Positions 36,696 to 44,105 of a stretch of DNA of 64,000 nucleotides are shown piece after piece; the stretch's first letter is position 1, and the number at the start of each line of letters is the position of its first letter. The stretch is from a virus: IMG/VR virus record IMGVR_UViG_3300027977_000008, positions 1-64,000 of that record; one strand, 5' to 3'. Position numbers and translations under genes: made by a program. The notes beneath the pieces were generated by a model. It searched no databases. It was given only the letters and a program-made list of their open reading frames with translations, and was not told where the DNA came from.

Positions 36696-36714
36696 GAAAA
36701 AAGTAGATATATCA

Positions 36715-37560
36715 ATGGCAAACCCTGCTTCTAGACAGGAATTAGTAAACTACGCAAAAAGACAACTTGGGTATCCTGTATTAGAGATTAATCTTGCCGA
36801 TGAGCAAATTGAAGATTTGATTGATGATGCTATTCAAATTTATCAAAATCGACATATGGATGGTGTCGAATTGATGTATTTGAAATTTAAAATTACTCAA
36901 AATTTTATCGATTCAATTCAAGCAAGAGGATCAAATAAATCAATAGGAATTACTACATCAACAGGGACATCAAATATAACTGGCATAGGAACAACTACAT
37001 TCTCCTTTGAAGAAAATCAAAACTTTATTCAAGTTCCAGATGCAGTTATTGGAATTGAAAAAGTTTGGAAATTAGATAATCGTGCAATTAGCACGAATAT
37101 GTTTAGTGTAAACTATCAATTATTTTTGAATGATATTTATTGGTTTAGTTCTACTGAACTATTGAACTATACTATGACAAAAAGATATTTGGAAGATATA
37201 GATTTTATTCTACATCCAGATAAACAAATTAGGTTCAATAGAAGACAGAATAGATTATACCTAGACACAGATTATTCTAGTATGAAGGTTGATGATTATA
37301 TTATTATTCAATGCTATAGAGTTCTAAATCCAAATGAATTTACAAAAGTTTATAATGATCCATTTTTGAAGAAGTACTTTACTGCTTTGATGAAAAGACA
37401 ATGGGGGCAAAACCTAATCAAGTTTAGGGGAGTAAAACTTCCAGGTGGAATTGAGTTGAATGGTCGTGAAATTTATGAAGATGCCTTAGGAGAATTAGAA
37501 AAACTAGAAGAAAGAATGACTTATGATTATGAACTTCCTCCATTAGATATGATCGGATAA
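36715..37560 (+). CDS. 13: gp13 neck (head completion) protein
   Basis: 281 residues (T4 gp13: 309). The N-terminus SRQELVNYAKRQLGYPVLEI followed by ADEQIEDLIDDAIQIYQNRH is the gp13 signature, and the C-terminal QWGQNLIKFRGVKLPGGIEL is also conserved. gp13 binds the portal and, with gp14, closes the filled head and joins it to the tail. The Thr/Gly segment near 90-105 (GITTSTGTSNITGIGTTTF) is a small surface loop of the type seen across this phage's virion proteins. The stop overlaps the gp14 ATG by one base. Confidence 0.95.
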   Translation: MANPASRQELVNYAKRQLGYPVLEINLADEQIEDLIDDAIQIYQNRHMDGVELMYLKFKITQNFIDSIQARGSNKSIGITTSTGTSNITGIGTTTFSFEENQNFIQVPDAVIGIEKVWKLDNRAISTNMFSVNYQLFLNDIYWFSSTELLNYTMTKRYLEDIDFILHPDKQIRFNRRQNRLYLDTDYSSMKVDDYIIIQCYRVLNPNEFTKVYNDPFLKKYFTALMKRQWGQNLIKFRGVKLPGGIELNGREIYEDALGELEKLEERMTYDYELPPLDMIG

Positions 37561-38942
37561 TGCTTAATCCATTTTTTACGCAAGGAACTAAATCAGAACA
37601 AACTCTTGTGCAAGAGTTGATGGATGAGCACATCAAAATTCATGGTATTGAATTTATTTACTTACCAAGAATTTTTGTAAATACCAAATCTATAATGCGT
37701 GAAGTTTCGACTTCAAAGTTTAATAAATCTTTTCCTATTGAAGGATATGTTCAGAGTTATGAAGGATTTGGTGATCCTGGAAGCATTTTAACAAAATTTG
37801 GTGTTAGAACAACTGCAGAAATGCAAATTGTTATTTCACAAAGAAGGTTTGAAGATAGCATTACTCCATTGCTAGAAAATGTAACTAATTTACCAAATAA
37901 TCCATCTAGACCATTAGAAGGAGATTTATTATACTTCCCATTATCAGATACTCTTTTTGAAATCAAATTTGTTGATAATGATCAACCAGCATTTTTTCAA
38001 TTACAAAAAAATTACACATACCTTTTGAAGTGTGAAGCATTTGAATATGAAGATGAAATTATAGATACTCAAATTACTGAAATTGATAATGAATTTGGAT
38101 CGTTTGGATATAATGCAATTCTTACTTTTGTTGGTATTGGATCAACTGCTGCTGCATTTACATCTCTAGTTAATGGTGGCGTTCATACGATTAATATCCT
38201 TAATGAAGGAACGGGATATACTGCAGATCCCACAGTTAGAATTGCTCCTCCAGGTATAGGTAGAACAGCGCAAGCAGTTGCAATTACTACAGAAAATAGT
38301 AGTGGTACAAGATCACTACAAGCGATTTATGTTACAAATACTGGATATGGATATACAACAATACCAAAAGTTCAAATTATTTCTACAGATGGAAATGGAA
38401 CTGGTGCGGTTGCGGTAGTTGGAATTGGAACGACTGGTTCTGTTGGCGTCGTAACAATAACTACTAGTGGTAAAAACTATGTCTTACCACCAACAATTAC
38501 ATTTACTAATGCACCTTCTGGTGGAGTTACCGCTATTGGAACTGCAGTTCTTAATACGCAAAATAATCTATCAGCAATCAGAATTATTAATGCGGGTTAT
38601 GGATATACGCAAGTACCCACAATTACAGTATCTGCTGCAGGAACTATTGGTGTGGGAACATATATGTTTGGAGATATTATAAGGGGAGTTTCTACTGGTA
38701 CAACTGCAATTACAGCATCTTGGGATAAACCAACTCTAACAATGAGAGCACGTAGTTTGACTGGTAAATTTGCTCCAGGTGAAATGATCATTGGTGCAGG
38801 AACTACATTTGGTAGTGTTGCGTACATCCTAAATACAATCAACTATGATGATGACGATCCATTTGAGCAAAATCAAGAAATTCAATCCGCAGCAAGTACA
38901 ATTCTTGATTTCTCTGAAAACAATCCATTTGGTGAGATATAA
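37560..38942 (+). CDS. 14: gp14 neck protein with extra beta domain
   Basis: 460 residues against 256 for T4 gp14. Residues 1-160 are the recognisable gp14 core (LNPFFTQGTKSEQTLVQELM, IHGIEFIYLPR, FGVRTTAEMQIVISQRRFE), and the C-terminus ends in a conserved NYDDDDPFEQNQEIQ segment. Between them, about residues 200-345, is an insert of three or four 'I..GxGYTxxPxVxI' units (NEGTGYTADPTV, NTGYGYTTIPKV, NAGYGYTQVPTI). This repeat type also occurs in the giant baseplate proteins, so the neck carries an added decoration domain. Confidence 0.92.
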   Translation: MLNPFFTQGTKSEQTLVQELMDEHIKIHGIEFIYLPRIFVNTKSIMREVSTSKFNKSFPIEGYVQSYEGFGDPGSILTKFGVRTTAEMQIVISQRRFEDSITPLLENVTNLPNNPSRPLEGDLLYFPLSDTLFEIKFVDNDQPAFFQLQKNYTYLLKCEAFEYEDEIIDTQITEIDNEFGSFGYNAILTFVGIGSTAAAFTSLVNGGVHTINILNEGTGYTADPTVRIAPPGIGRTAQAVAITTENSSGTRSLQAIYVTNTGYGYTTIPKVQIISTDGNGTGAVAVVGIGTTGSVGVVTITTSGKNYVLPPTITFTNAPSGGVTAIGTAVLNTQNNLSAIRIINAGYGYTQVPTITVSAAGTIGVGTYMFGDIIRGVSTGTTAITASWDKPTLTMRARSLTGKFAPGEMIIGAGTTFGSVAYILNTINYDDDDPFEQNQEIQSAASTILDFSENNPFGEI

Positions 38943-38945
38943 TAA

Positions 38946-39986
38946 ATGTTAGGAGCATATTTCTATCACGAAATTATTAAAAAGACAGTTATTGCTTTTG
39001 GAACACTGTTCAATAATATTGAAATTAAACACAAAGCAGATGACACAGATCAAACGCTGAGTATTATCAAAGTTCCAATTGCTTATGGACCAATTCAAAA
39101 ATTCTTAGCAAGAGTTGAACAGCAACCAAACTTTGATAGAACTGTTGCTATTACATTACCAAGATTAGCATTTGAAATTATATCATATCGTTATGATCCT
39201 TCTAGAAAGGCATCTCCAATAACAAAATTTTGTGGAGTAGAGAATAATAAAATTAAAAAAGTATTCATGCCTGTTCCATATGATATTGGATTTAGGTTGA
39301 GTTTTGCATCTAAACTGCAAGATGATGCTCTACAAATTTTAGAGCAAATTCTACCATTCTTTCAACCATCATTTTCAGTTTCAGTAAAACTAATTGATGA
39401 AATTAACGAAGTAAGAGATATTCCATTTACATTAAATAATATTTCATTTAAAGATGAATATGAAGGATCTTTTGATAAAAGAAGATTTATTCAGTATGAT
39501 TTAGATTTTACTGCAAAGACATATTTCTATAGCGAATTACCAACTGACGAAAGTGGTGGTATCATCAAACGAGTTCAGATTGATTATGCTTCTGCAATTA
39601 GAGCACCAAGAGAAATTAGATATGTTGCAACTCCTGCTGCAACAAAAGATTATACTAATGATCAAACAACTGCATTGACAGCAACACTAGAAACTTCTAA
39701 GACATTAATGAAGGTTACAAGTTCTGCTTCATTAGAAGTTAGAAAATATATTCAAGTCAATGAAGAGGTAATGCGAATTGAAGAGATTGATGGAACAAAC
39801 ATTATTGTATCCAGAGGACAATATGGTTCATCAATTCAAGAACATTACATTGGTGATAAAGTTGATCGCATTACAATTAATGATGACGCTTTGATTGATA
39901 TTGATGATGACTTTGGTTTTAATGAAACTAGAACATTCTTCCAAGATTTTAAGTCATTTAGTTCAAGTCAAGGAAATGATGTATAA
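38946..39986 (+). CDS. 15: gp15 tail terminator / sheath stabiliser with C-terminal module
   Basis: 346 residues (T4 gp15: 272). The N-terminal LGAYFYHEIIKKTVIAFGTL and VPIAYGPIQKFLARVEQQP are diagnostic. gp15 caps the tail tube and sheath and binds gp14. Beyond the family core, residues about 240-320 hold the module 'SLEVRKYIQVNEEVMRIEEI' - 'IIVSRGQYGSSIQEHYIGDKV', which recurs in four baseplate or fibre proteins here; the extension accounts for the excess length. Coupled within the neck operon (3 bases each side). Confidence 0.95.
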   Translation: MLGAYFYHEIIKKTVIAFGTLFNNIEIKHKADDTDQTLSIIKVPIAYGPIQKFLARVEQQPNFDRTVAITLPRLAFEIISYRYDPSRKASPITKFCGVENNKIKKVFMPVPYDIGFRLSFASKLQDDALQILEQILPFFQPSFSVSVKLIDEINEVRDIPFTLNNISFKDEYEGSFDKRRFIQYDLDFTAKTYFYSELPTDESGGIIKRVQIDYASAIRAPREIRYVATPAATKDYTNDQTTALTATLETSKTLMKVTSSASLEVRKYIQVNEEVMRIEEIDGTNIIVSRGQYGSSIQEHYIGDKVDRITINDDALIDIDDDFGFNETRTFFQDFKSFSSSQGNDV

Positions 39987-39989
39987 TTT

Positions 39990-40397
39990 ATGGAAAAATC
40001 TTTCGATGCTATTGATAAGGCGCTTGACATAAAAGCGGAGATAGTGGAGACTGTTAAAGAAAAACCACCAGTAGAAACTCCTGATGATCCACAAAAAGAT
40101 TATGAATATAGTAGAAAACAATTATATACTCTTATTGAAAAAGGTCAAGAAGCAGTTAATGGAATACTTGAATTAGCTCAAGATAGTCAACACCCAAGGG
40201 CATTTGAAGTTGCAGGACAATTGATCAAGTCTGTTGGTGACGTAACGGACAAGTTGCTTGAACTTCAAAAGAAAATGAAAGATATTGAAAAACCACAAAG
40301 TAATGGTCCAAAAACAGTTAATAATGCACTCTTTATTGGATCAACTGCAGATCTTCAAAAGATGTTAAAGCAAGGGTTTCTAAATAATGATAAGTAA
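39990..40397 (+). CDS. 16: gp16 small terminase subunit
   Basis: 135 residues (T4 gp16: 164). Helical, with the central DYEYSRKQLYTLIEKGQEAV and ILELAQDSQHPRAFEVAGQL typical of gp16, plus a C-terminal NNALFIGSTADLQKMLKQ segment. The protein forms a ring that regulates the gp17 packaging motor and DNA cutting. It is separated from gp17 by two inserted genes (40434 and 41972), unlike T4, where 16 and 17 overlap. Confidence 0.93.
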   Translation: MEKSFDAIDKALDIKAEIVETVKEKPPVETPDDPQKDYEYSRKQLYTLIEKGQEAVNGILELAQDSQHPRAFEVAGQLIKSVGDVTDKLLELQKKMKDIEKPQSNGPKTVNNALFIGSTADLQKMLKQGFLNNDK

Positions 40398-40433
40398 TAC
40401 TTAGTTTTTATTGTGAAGGATCACGAAGTTTCA

Positions 40434-41927
40434 ATGGCGAGTAGTCAACTTGACAATGCTATTGCCAATGCTAAAAAACTAAAATCAAAACTTGGCAAGA
40501 AAGAAAAAGATATTCCTGCTTGGATTCAAGCAAAGATTACTGACACTGATCATAATATGGATGCTGCTGCAGCATACTCAGTTAAAGAAGATTTGAGAAA
40601 GTGGTTTGGAACGGGTGGTGAGGGTGGAGTAGGTGGTGGTGGATGGGATAAATATAATACAAAAGGTGAAAGAATTGGTAAATGTGCTCGTGAACCTGGT
40701 GAACCAAAACCAAAATGTTTGTCTAAAGAAAAAGCATCTCAAATGGGTAAAAATGAGATTGCTACAGCAGTCAAAAGAAAACGTAAAGAAGATCCAGTAG
40801 CAGACCGTTCAGGAAAAGGAGGAAAACCAATCATGTCATCTAACAAAATTGATGAGCAATCGGAGCAAGAATATCAAAAATTTGATCGTAGAGTAAATAC
40901 TGCAATGTCAGCAAAAACTCCAGATTTAAAAATCAAATTATTAAAACTTGCTGGACAATCACATCCGGTCAAAACTGCAGAAGAGTTTATGGAAGCTTGT
41001 TGGAAAGGATATAAACAAGTTGGATTAAAGAAGAAAGGAACAAGAACAGTTCCTAACTGTGTCCCTGAAGAAACAGAACTTGATGAAATGATTGCACTTG
41101 CTGCTCCAATTGTAAGGGGAATTTCAGCAATATCAAGAATTGCACAAGGTGTTGCAAAGGCAGGACAAGCAGTAAAATCTGGTATTGGAGTAGTTAAAAC
41201 AGGAGTTCAGGCAGCAGGACAAACAGTAAAATCTGGTGTTGATACAGTTAAAACAGGAGTTCAGGATGTTATTAAAAACGTTCCGGGTGAAACAAATAAA
41301 CAACCGTTTAATACAAAAAAACCAGGAGAACCAGAATGGAAAAAGGGACTAAAGAAATCTGGTGAAACTGCAAAGTCTGCAGTAAAAACTACAGTGAGTG
41401 GTTTTACTTCAATGTATGAACCAAGAGAAGAATATATTATGGAAAAAAATGTTCCGACCAATCCTTCTCTATGGTCTAAAGCAAAATCCCAGGCAAGAGC
41501 AAAATTTGATGTATATCCATCCGCTTATGCTAATGGATGGGCTGCCAAATGGTATAAATCCAAAGGTGGTGGATGGAAGACCTCTACAAAGGAAAGTTAT
41601 GACACACAACAATTACTTTCTTTTAGTGATTTTAGGCAGATCAGTAATGATAGCATCGGCAATGAGGAAGAAAAATTAAACGAAGTTGCTGCTTGGCAAC
41701 GTAAAGAAGGAAAAAATCAAAAAGGTGGTCTCAATGAAAAAGGTCGTAAATCATACGAACGTGAGAATCCTGGTAGTGATTTGAAAGCACCTCAACCAGA
41801 AGGTGGTTCACGTAGAAATTCTTTTTGTGCCAGAATGAAAGGTTTAAAGAAAAAACTTACTAGCAAGAAAACAGCAAACGACCCCAATAGCAGAGTGAAT
41901 AAAAGTTTGAGAGCCTGGAACTGTTAG
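40434..41927 (+). CDS. large basic Gly/Lys-rich protein (DUF5872/DUF6321-like)
   Basis: 497 residues from ATG 40434; GTG 40413 would add 7. Domains in order: SSQLDNAIANAKKLKSKLG start; GGGGWDKYNTKGERIGKCAR - PKCLSKEKASQMGK (about 72-112), resembling DUF5872; a second copy-like segment HPVKTAEEFMEACWKGYKQV (about 180-200); two 18-residue repeats GQAVKSGIGVVKTGVQAA / GQTVKSGVDTVKTGVQDV encoded by 54-bp DNA repeats at 41163-41270; YPSAYANGWAAKWYKSKGGG (about 360); and KGGLNEKGRKSYERENPGSD - SRRNSFCARMKGLKKKL at the end, resembling DUF6321. DUF names are from memory. Very basic, so DNA-associated packaging or internal virion roles are possible. It lies between gp16 and gp17. Confidence 0.65.
   Translation: MASSQLDNAIANAKKLKSKLGKKEKDIPAWIQAKITDTDHNMDAAAAYSVKEDLRKWFGTGGEGGVGGGGWDKYNTKGERIGKCAREPGEPKPKCLSKEKASQMGKNEIATAVKRKRKEDPVADRSGKGGKPIMSSNKIDEQSEQEYQKFDRRVNTAMSAKTPDLKIKLLKLAGQSHPVKTAEEFMEACWKGYKQVGLKKKGTRTVPNCVPEETELDEMIALAAPIVRGISAISRIAQGVAKAGQAVKSGIGVVKTGVQAAGQTVKSGVDTVKTGVQDVIKNVPGETNKQPFNTKKPGEPEWKKGLKKSGETAKSAVKTTVSGFTSMYEPREEYIMEKNVPTNPSLWSKAKSQARAKFDVYPSAYANGWAAKWYKSKGGGWKTSTKESYDTQQLLSFSDFRQISNDSIGNEEEKLNEVAAWQRKEGKNQKGGLNEKGRKSYERENPGSDLKAPQPEGGSRRNSFCARMKGLKKKLTSKKTANDPNSRVNKSLRAWNC
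41163..41270 (+). repeat. two 54-bp tandem repeats
   Basis: GGACAAGCAGTAAAATCTGG (from 41163) and GGACAAACAGTAAAATCTGG (from 41217) start two 54-bp units encoding an 18-residue amphipathic repeat with near-identical AAAACAGGAGTTCAG ends. Confidence 0.85.
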
Positions 41928-41971
41928 TTTTCATACCTTTTCATTAATAAAACAAAATAAAATGGTATAAA

Positions 41972-42388
41972 GTGTTGGAAAAAATTTGCACTAGATGTAA
42001 GAATTTAAAACCAAGAACATCCGAATACTTCCCACTTCATAATAAATGTAAAGATGGTTTAGATAGTTGGTGTAGAGTTTGTAGAGCTACATATAGAAGT
42101 GAAATAAACTGGGGTAAGTTTAGGGGGCAACTTACAGACGATGAGGTGCGAAAATTAAAACAACAAACCAAATGCAATATATGTGGTAAAGAAGACACTG
42201 GTGGTACTAAAAACAATAAGCATGTTGGTAAAACAAAATCTTTAGTTATGGATCATGACCACAATACAGGAAAATTTAGAGGAATGCTTTGCAATCACTG
42301 TAACAGAGGATTAGGTAATTTTTTCGATGATGTAAATATTTTGGAGAAATCTATTTCTTATTTAAAAATGGAACTACTAATACAATAG
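41972..42388 (+). CDS. endonuclease VII-like HNH nuclease
   Basis: 138 residues from GTG 41972. A zinc-ribbon-like start (Cys6-x2-Cys9, Cys34-x2-Cys37) is followed by the endonuclease VII superfamily core: CNICGKED (Cys68/71), LVMDHDHNTGKFRGMLCNHC (Asp94-His95, Cys107/110) and NRGLGNF. T4 endo VII resolves branched DNA during packaging; free-standing phage copies are often homing nucleases. It sits between the basic DUF protein and gp17. It lacks the C-terminal dimerisation part of T4 gp49, so a homing endonuclease next to the terminase gene is the more likely reading. Confidence 0.85.
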   Translation: MLEKICTRCKNLKPRTSEYFPLHNKCKDGLDSWCRVCRATYRSEINWGKFRGQLTDDEVRKLKQQTKCNICGKEDTGGTKNNKHVGKTKSLVMDHDHNTGKFRGMLCNHCNRGLGNFFDDVNILEKSISYLKMELLIQ

Positions 42389-42397
42389 AGATATATT

Positions 42398-44047
42398 ATG
42401 GCAGCTGATATCTATCTTGGTAATCCCAATTTAAAAAAAGCAAATACTGCAATTGAATTTACTGAAGAGCAAATTCTTGAGTTTCTTAGATGTAAACAAG
42501 ATCCAGTATATTTTGCTAGAAATTATATTAAAATTGTTTCTCTTGATCATGGTCTAGTTCCTTTTGAGATGTATCCTTTCCAAGAGAAACTTATTAGGAA
42601 CTTCCATGCTCACCGTTTCAATATTTGTAAGATGCCTCGTCAGACAGGTAAATCTACAACTTGTGTTTCTTATCTTCTACATTATGCTGTCTTCAATGAT
42701 AATGTAAACATTGCAATTCTAGCAAACAAAGCATCTACTGCTGGTGATTTACTAAGTAGACTTCAACTTGCTTATGAAAATCTTCCAAAATGGATGCAAC
42801 AAGGTATTATTGCCTGGAACAAACGATCTATGGAGTTAGAAAATGGTTCAAAAATTATTGCTGCTTCTACTTCTGCCTCTGCTGTTCGTGGGGGATCTTA
42901 CAATATTATATTTTTGGACGAATTTGCGTTCATTCCTAACCATATTGCTGACGAGTTCTTCGCTTCTGTCTATCCTACTATTTCATCTGGTCAATCTACA
43001 AAGGTAATTATTGTTTCTACCCCTCACGGTATGAATCACTTTTATCGGTTGTGGCATGATTCCGAAAGAGAGCGAAATGAATATATTCCAATAGAAGTTC
43101 ATTGGTCAGAAGTTCCAGGTAGAGATACAAAATGGAAAGCATCTACAATTGCAAATACTTCAGAACAACAATTTAGGGTTGAATTTGAATGTGAATTTTT
43201 AGGATCAGTTGATACTTTGATTGCACCATCTAAACTAAAATCAATGGTTTATGATGATCCAGTAAAAACTAACGGAAGTCTGTATGTATATAATGAACCA
43301 GATAAAATTCGAGATTATATTATTACTGTTGACGTTGCTCGTGGAGTATCAAAAGATTATTCAGCATTTATAGTATTTGATATTACTACGTTCCCATATA
43401 AAGTTGTAGCAAAATATAGAAATAATGAAATTAAACCAATGCTATTTCCATCAGTCATTGAAGAAGTAGCAAGAGCATATAATAATGCATACATTTTATG
43501 TGAAGTTAATGATATTGGAGATCAAGTTGCTTCAATTTTAAATTTTGATCTTGAATATGAAAATATATTAATGTGTTCTATGCGTGGACGTGCTGGACAA
43601 ATTGTTGGAACTGGATTTTCCGGAAAGAAAACTCAACTTGGAGTAAAGATGAGTTCGACTACAAAAAAAGTAGGATGTTCAAATCTAAAAACTTTAATTG
43701 AAGATAACAAACTTATTATAACAGATTATGAGACAATCAGTGAGTTAACTACATTCATTCAAAGAAAACAGTCATTTGAGGCTGAAGAAGGATGTAATGA
43801 TGATTTGGCAATGTGTCTTGTAATATTCTCATGGTTAGTTGCTCAAGAGTATTTTAAAGAAATGACGGATCAGGATATTCGTAAAAGAATTTATGAAGAT
43901 CAAAGAAATCAAATTGAACAAGATATGGCACCATTTGGGTTTGTTAGTGATGGGTTAGATATTTTTGATAATGAAATTGATAAAAATGGTGATGTGTGGA
44001 AAGTTGATGAATATGGAGACAAATCTTACATGTGGGAGTATGAGTGA
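42398..44047 (+). CDS. 17: gp17 large terminase subunit
   Basis: 549 residues (T4 gp17: 610). ATPase domain: adenine-binding YPFQEKL (59-65), Walker A RQTGKS (81-86), Walker B IIFLDE (170-175), coupling motif VSTPHG. Nuclease domain: first acidic site TVDVARGVSKDYSAF, second EVNDIGDQ, third DDLAMCLV near residue 468. gp17 cuts concatemeric DNA and pumps it into the prohead through the gp20 portal. All catalytic residues are in place. It begins 9 bases after the HNH gene. Confidence 0.98.
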   Translation: MAADIYLGNPNLKKANTAIEFTEEQILEFLRCKQDPVYFARNYIKIVSLDHGLVPFEMYPFQEKLIRNFHAHRFNICKMPRQTGKSTTCVSYLLHYAVFNDNVNIAILANKASTAGDLLSRLQLAYENLPKWMQQGIIAWNKRSMELENGSKIIAASTSASAVRGGSYNIIFLDEFAFIPNHIADEFFASVYPTISSGQSTKVIIVSTPHGMNHFYRLWHDSERERNEYIPIEVHWSEVPGRDTKWKASTIANTSEQQFRVEFECEFLGSVDTLIAPSKLKSMVYDDPVKTNGSLYVYNEPDKIRDYIITVDVARGVSKDYSAFIVFDITTFPYKVVAKYRNNEIKPMLFPSVIEEVARAYNNAYILCEVNDIGDQVASILNFDLEYENILMCSMRGRAGQIVGTGFSGKKTQLGVKMSSTTKKVGCSNLKTLIEDNKLIITDYETISELTTFIQRKQSFEAEEGCNDDLAMCLVIFSWLVAQEYFKEMTDQDIRKRIYEDQRNQIEQDMAPFGFVSDGLDIFDNEIDKNGDVWKVDEYGDKSYMWEYE

Positions 44048-44058
44048 TTTTGAGAATT

Positions 44059-44066
44059 TATAAATA
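44059..44066 (+). promoter_or_regulatory. late promoter TATAAATA upstream of gp18
   Basis: Exact late core in the 58-base gap after gp17, 39 bases before the sheath ATG (44106). The longer leader contains TAGGGAG-type purine runs that could help high expression of sheath and tube. Confidence 0.8.
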
Positions 44067-44105
44067 ATTTTAGATTAAAATTAGGGTTACTGTAGGGAGT
44101 ATAGA

